Origin: Pseudomonadota bacterium
Lineage (GTDB): Bacteria > Desulfobacterota > Desulfobacteria > Desulfobacterales > RPRI01
Direction of reading: 5' to 3'
Length of the DNA: 7,486 bases
Assembly (NCBI GenBank): GCA_018819005.1
Contig: JAHJQU010000040.1
Location: forward strand, 1-7,486
Part shown: positions 5,191 through 7,486 of the stretch, piece by piece
Numbering within the stretch: the first letter of the stretch is position 1
Layout: the number at the start of each line of letters is the position of its first letter
Position numbers and translations under genes: made by a program
Notes under the pieces: generated by a model
Databases searched by the model: none
What the model saw: only the letters and a program-made list of their open reading frames with translations
Told to the model about the DNA's origin: nothing

Positions 5191-6417
5191 TCATGGATCA
5201 TGTATTGCTGCATGTCCTGAAACCAAAGCAGCGCTCTCTTCTTTGTCAAAATGTTTTCCGTAACGAGTACAAAGGAAAAAGAGTATAATTCCGAAGACCA
5301 TTATCCCGGCCCCCAGATAAAATGCCTGGCGAAGCTTGAACATATCCATGATCAGGCCTGCAGCCAGTGAACCCGTCAGCATTCCGGAACTGTGAGCGGT
5401 TGTGATAAGAGCCATTACAGACCCCATTGAGTCAGTCTCTTTTCCTTTCAATACAGCAAGAGCCATAAGAGCAGGCATGGAAAAACCCCCTCCGACACCA
5501 AAAAGAATGCTGGCAAACAACAGGTGAGAAAAACTGCCGGATCGCGCGAAAACAAACATGGAAAAACATATTACAATTCCTCCGGTAATAATAAGTATCC
5601 GCTTATTGAATTTATCAGCCGCTATTCCCATTGGTGTGTGCAGTAAGCCGCTGATAAAAACTCCGAGGGTTACTAATATCCCGGTTGAAAAGCTCGAAAT
5701 GTGAAATTCGAGGCTTGATAAGACTGGCAGAAAAGACCAGATTATTCCGATAGCTGCCGTATAGGCAAATCGGAACATAAAAAGGCCTACCAAAACTCTG
5801 TCATTAATCAAATGTTTCCATGCTATCGGCGGCTTTGGAGATGAAACGGCTTTTTCAGTGCATGTGGGAGGAAGAAATATCTGGCTTGTTAAAAATGCTG
5901 TGAAAGAGAGAAGCCCCATGCAGATAAAAGCCATATCAAGGCTGAAATAATCTTTAATGAATCCGCCAATCAACGGGCCAAGGCTTAAACCAAAGAACAT
6001 GGACATATTAAACATGCCCATGACTGCGCCTTCCCTTCCTTTCGGTGTTATATCTCCTACATAAGCCTGGGTGACAGGCATTATCATTGCCGAGGCAATG
6101 CCTTGGATAAAGCGTATTATGATAAGCGTATCAATGCTTGTTGAGAAAAGAAACGCTATAGACACAATAGCATAGGCAATCAGGCCTGCCGAAATAAGTG
6201 GTTTTCGACCCTTTGTATCTGACAGCCTGCCAAAATAGGGTAAAAAAAAGGTTCTAGATAGAGAAAAAGCTCCGAATATAAGCCCTATGTATAACCCGCT
6301 TGCACCAAGATCATGAGCATAAACAGGCAAGAGGGGAACTACAATGCCGACACCTGTAACTGCTGTAAATATTGATAAAAACAGCGCACCAAAGATTTTT
6401 TTGTCTGATTTTTGCAT
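5191..6417 (-). CDS. MFS transporter, DHA1 drug:H+ antiporter family
   Basis: A 408-residue inner-membrane protein with about 12 hydrophobic segments, the size of 12-helix major facilitator superfamily (MFS) exporters. It carries MFS motif A GRLSDTKGRKP (63-73) between helices 2 and 3, motif B around RFIQG (R102-G106) in helix 4, and the antiporter motif C GLSLGPLIGGFI (143-154) in helix 5. Motif C marks proton-driven exporters of the DHA1 group, the family of TetA and Bmr-type pumps. The substrate cannot be predicted. The ATG at 6417 has no good Shine-Dalgarno; the N-terminus MQKSDKKIFG followed directly by helix 1 is normal. The C-terminus is short and hydrophilic. No regulator gene is adjacent; a symmetrical inverted repeat surrounds its likely promoter. 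The four-hairpin element begins seven bases after the stop. Confidence 0.9.
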   Translation of the reverse strand: MQKSDKKIFGALFLSIFTAVTGVGIVVPLLPVYAHDLGASGLYIGLIFGAFSLSRTFFLPYFGRLSDTKGRKPLISAGLIAYAIVSIAFLFSTSIDTLIIIRFIQGIASAMIMPVTQAYVGDITPKGREGAVMGMFNMSMFFGLSLGPLIGGFIKDYFSLDMAFICMGLLSFTAFLTSQIFLPPTCTEKAVSSPKPPIAWKHLINDRVLVGLFMFRFAYTAAIGIIWSFLPVLSSLEFHISSFSTGILVTLGVFISGLLHTPMGIAADKFNKRILIITGGIVICFSMFVFARSGSFSHLLFASILFGVGGGFSMPALMALAVLKGKETDSMGSVMALITTAHSSGMLTGSLAAGLIMDMFKLRQAFYLGAGIMVFGIILFFLCTRYGKHFDKEESAALVSGHAAIHDP

Positions 6418-6443
6418 ATTATATGGCCGTAAGAAAATTTATG

Positions 6444-6493
6444 TTTTCGGGCACGCAGATATCATGTTTTTACATTGGCAACAAGCCCGAAAA
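6444..6493 (-). promoter_or_regulatory. Candidate MFS promoter bracketed by a 9-bp inverted repeat
   Basis: TTTTCGGGC (6444-6452) and GCCCGAAAA (6485-6493) are perfect inverted repeats 32 bases apart. Between them on the minus strand lies a weak promoter, TTGTTG (6484-6479) and TATCTG (6461-6456), with 17-base spacing and a TG before the -10. The arms thus abut the -35 and the expected start site. This could be an operator pair for a repressor, or a leader hairpin if transcription starts further upstream. Confidence 0.3.
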
Positions 6494-6727
6494 AAGGTTT
6501 GTTGTAAAGGCCGGCTTCAGATGAAGAGGGGCTGAAAGATGTTGAAAAAAAGACTGTTGACTTGAAATTGTTTCTACAATATGGGCGATGTGTTAATCGG
6601 CAGACAGATATCAACTTGTTCGTTTTGGCTGCGCAAGCGCAAAGACTGGAGAATATGAGCCTGAAACCGTTCTCATCTTTGTCCGACCGAAGCCGGCTGA
6701 TGTGAAGCAATGTGAAGAGGGGAACGC
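6494..6727 (+). other. Leader region of the HyfB-like gene
   Basis: This stretch holds no substantial gene. TGAAGAGGGG occurs twice (6522-6531 and 6713-6722), each time preceded by GCCGGCT (6510-6516 and 6692-6698), so the ribosome-site region of the HyfB-like gene is partly duplicated 191 bases upstream. The upstream copy precedes an ATG at 6539 that opens an eight-codon frame (MLKKRLLT, stop ends at 6565). A good -10, TACAAT (6575-6580), has no matching -35 at 17 bases (TTGACT is only 12 away). A dyad TGCGCAAGCGCA (6630-6641) could be an operator. Two further tiny frames (6581-6658 and 6655-6705) overlap in an ATGA but have no coding support. Confidence 0.35.
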
Positions 6728-7486
6728 GTGCATCTTTTTTTTATATCTCTACTCGTTGTGGTTACAGGGGGCATTTTAACCATACTGCTGAACCGGCATT
6801 TCACCCTGATGAAGTCGGTCGGGGCTTTATCGATTGCGTCCGGATGCCTCCTGGGCCTGTATTACGCCGGTTTACAACTGATCCAACCGGTATCAGCGAA
6901 AGCTTCTTTTGATTATTTGCATCATTTTACCATAACCTTTCAAATAGATGCTCTGTCGGCTTTTTTTCTGGTACTCATCTTCGGCGTTTCACTGCTGGCT
7001 GCAATTTACAGTTTCCATTATATGCACCAGGCTGAAAAATCTCTGGCAACAGCAGTCAATTATCTGTTCTTCAGTCTGCTGGTGGCTTCCGTGGCGCTGG
7101 TTGTAGCCGCAGCCAACGTCATTACCTTCATGTTCTCCTGGGAAATCATGTCCCTCTCTTCCTTTTTCCTGGTGATACATAACTACCAGGCAGTGGAAAA
7201 CCGCAAAGCAGGTTATCTCTATTTTGTTTTTTCCCATGTTGGGGCCATGTTTATTTTGACAGCCTTTGGGATTATGTACTGCTATACCGGCAGCTTTGAT
7301 TTCGGGGATACGGCCGCATTGACAAGCACAGCAAAAATAATGGTGTTCGTTTTCGCTTTTATCGGATTCGGTTCCAAGGCCGGCGTATTCCCTTTCCATG
7401 CCTGGCTGCCTCACGCGCACCCCGCTGCTCCCAGCCATATTTCAGCCGTCATGTCCGGCGTTATGATCAAAACCGGGATCTACGGC
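6728..7486 (+). CDS. HyfB/HycC-like proton-translocating oxidoreductase membrane subunit (partial)
   Basis: The open frame starts with GTG at 6728, five bases after AGGGG (6718-6722), and runs 253 codons to the window edge without a stop. An in-frame ATG at 6710 is followed at once by TGA, so GTG is the start. The protein is highly hydrophobic and belongs to the NuoL/MrpA/HyfB antiporter-like family. FSWEIMSLSSFFLVIHN (136-152) carries the helix-5 glutamate E139, and FGSKAGVFPFHAWLPHAHPAAPSH (214-237) carries the helix-7 lysine K217, followed by VMSGVMIKTGIYG with K248; these residues form the proton path. The HAHPAAPSH wording is closest to hydrogenase-4 subunit B and formate hydrogenlyase HycC. 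It should pump ions as part of a membrane hydrogenase or related complex whose other genes lie to the right. Confidence 0.9.
   Translation, partial: MHLFFISLLVVVTGGILTILLNRHFTLMKSVGALSIASGCLLGLYYAGLQLIQPVSAKASFDYLHHFTITFQIDALSAFFLVLIFGVSLLAAIYSFHYMHQAEKSLATAVNYLFFSLLVASVALVVAAANVITFMFSWEIMSLSSFFLVIHNYQAVENRKAGYLYFVFSHVGAMFILTAFGIMYCYTGSFDFGDTAALTSTAKIMVFVFAFIGFGSKAGVFPFHAWLPHAHPAAPSHISAVMSGVMIKTGIYG

Noticed and set aside
5027..5263. 78-codon plus-strand frame upstream of dnaJ
   Set aside because: It consists mostly of the four-hairpin element and ends inside the MFS gene on the opposite strand.
6557..6580. TTGACT and TACAAT as a promoter for the HyfB-like gene
   Set aside because: The hexamers match well but are only 12 bases apart, too short for a sigma70 promoter. 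No sigma54 GG-N10-GC pair was found in the spacer either.
6462..6710. 82-codon minus-strand frame in the MFS/HyfB divergent spacer
   Set aside because: No ribosome site, no domain, and low-complexity composition (serine and phenylalanine runs); it covers the leader of the HyfB-like gene on the other strand.
6989..7438. 149-codon minus-strand open frame opposite the HyfB-like gene
   Set aside because: It is antisense to a clearly conserved membrane protein frame; its translation is rich in Cys, His and Gly with no recognisable domain, typical of a shadow frame.

Overview
The window looks like chromosomal DNA of a Gram-negative, anaerobic, moderately AT-rich bacterium. My best guess is a Desulfobacterota (Desulfobacteraceae-like) sulfate reducer or relative. 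This rests on a TolC-type outer-membrane protein with a signal peptide, a short PyrE, a HyfB-type proton-pumping subunit, and intergenic gaps filled with several palindromic repeats of the kind I associate with those genomes. It is inference; no rRNA or other phylogenetic marker is present.

Layout from left to right. Positions 1-2036 (minus strand) hold a tight operon read right to left: a TolC-family outer-membrane protein, then ftsE (4-base ATGA overlap), then the first codons of a probable ftsX, which runs off the left edge. Positions 2037-2517 are a 480-base divergent intergenic region. It contains an imperfect inverted repeat, a fragment of a second repeat family, a good sigma70-like promoter, and a compact structured RNA ending in an intrinsic terminator. 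A degenerate G-rich repeat follows, then pyrE (plus strand). Between pyrE and the convergent queD lies about 175 bases of repeat-like DNA. queD and dnaJ are both on the minus strand and are separated by a 76-base imperfect inverted repeat. Upstream of dnaJ is a cluster of four successive hairpins (5062-5184). Next comes an MFS drug/H+ antiporter-like gene (minus strand). After a divergent intergenic region, the 5' 253 codons of a HyfB/NuoL-like membrane subunit start with GTG at 6728 on the plus strand and continue past the right edge.

Functionally the genes are ordinary housekeeping and envelope functions: cell-division ABC transporter and outer-membrane channel, pyrimidine synthesis (PyrE), pterin/queuosine synthesis (QueD), protein folding (DnaJ), export (MFS), and energy-coupled ion translocation (HyfB-like). 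They do not form one pathway. No phage, CRISPR, toxin-antitoxin or defence genes are visible.

The most interesting material is between the genes. It includes a candidate small RNA or attenuator with its own promoter and terminator upstream of pyrE, and the four-hairpin element upstream of dnaJ, whose terminal 14 bases recur alone at 2211-2224. There are also several unrelated palindromic repeats, and a 9-bp perfect inverted repeat bracketing a possible promoter of the MFS gene.
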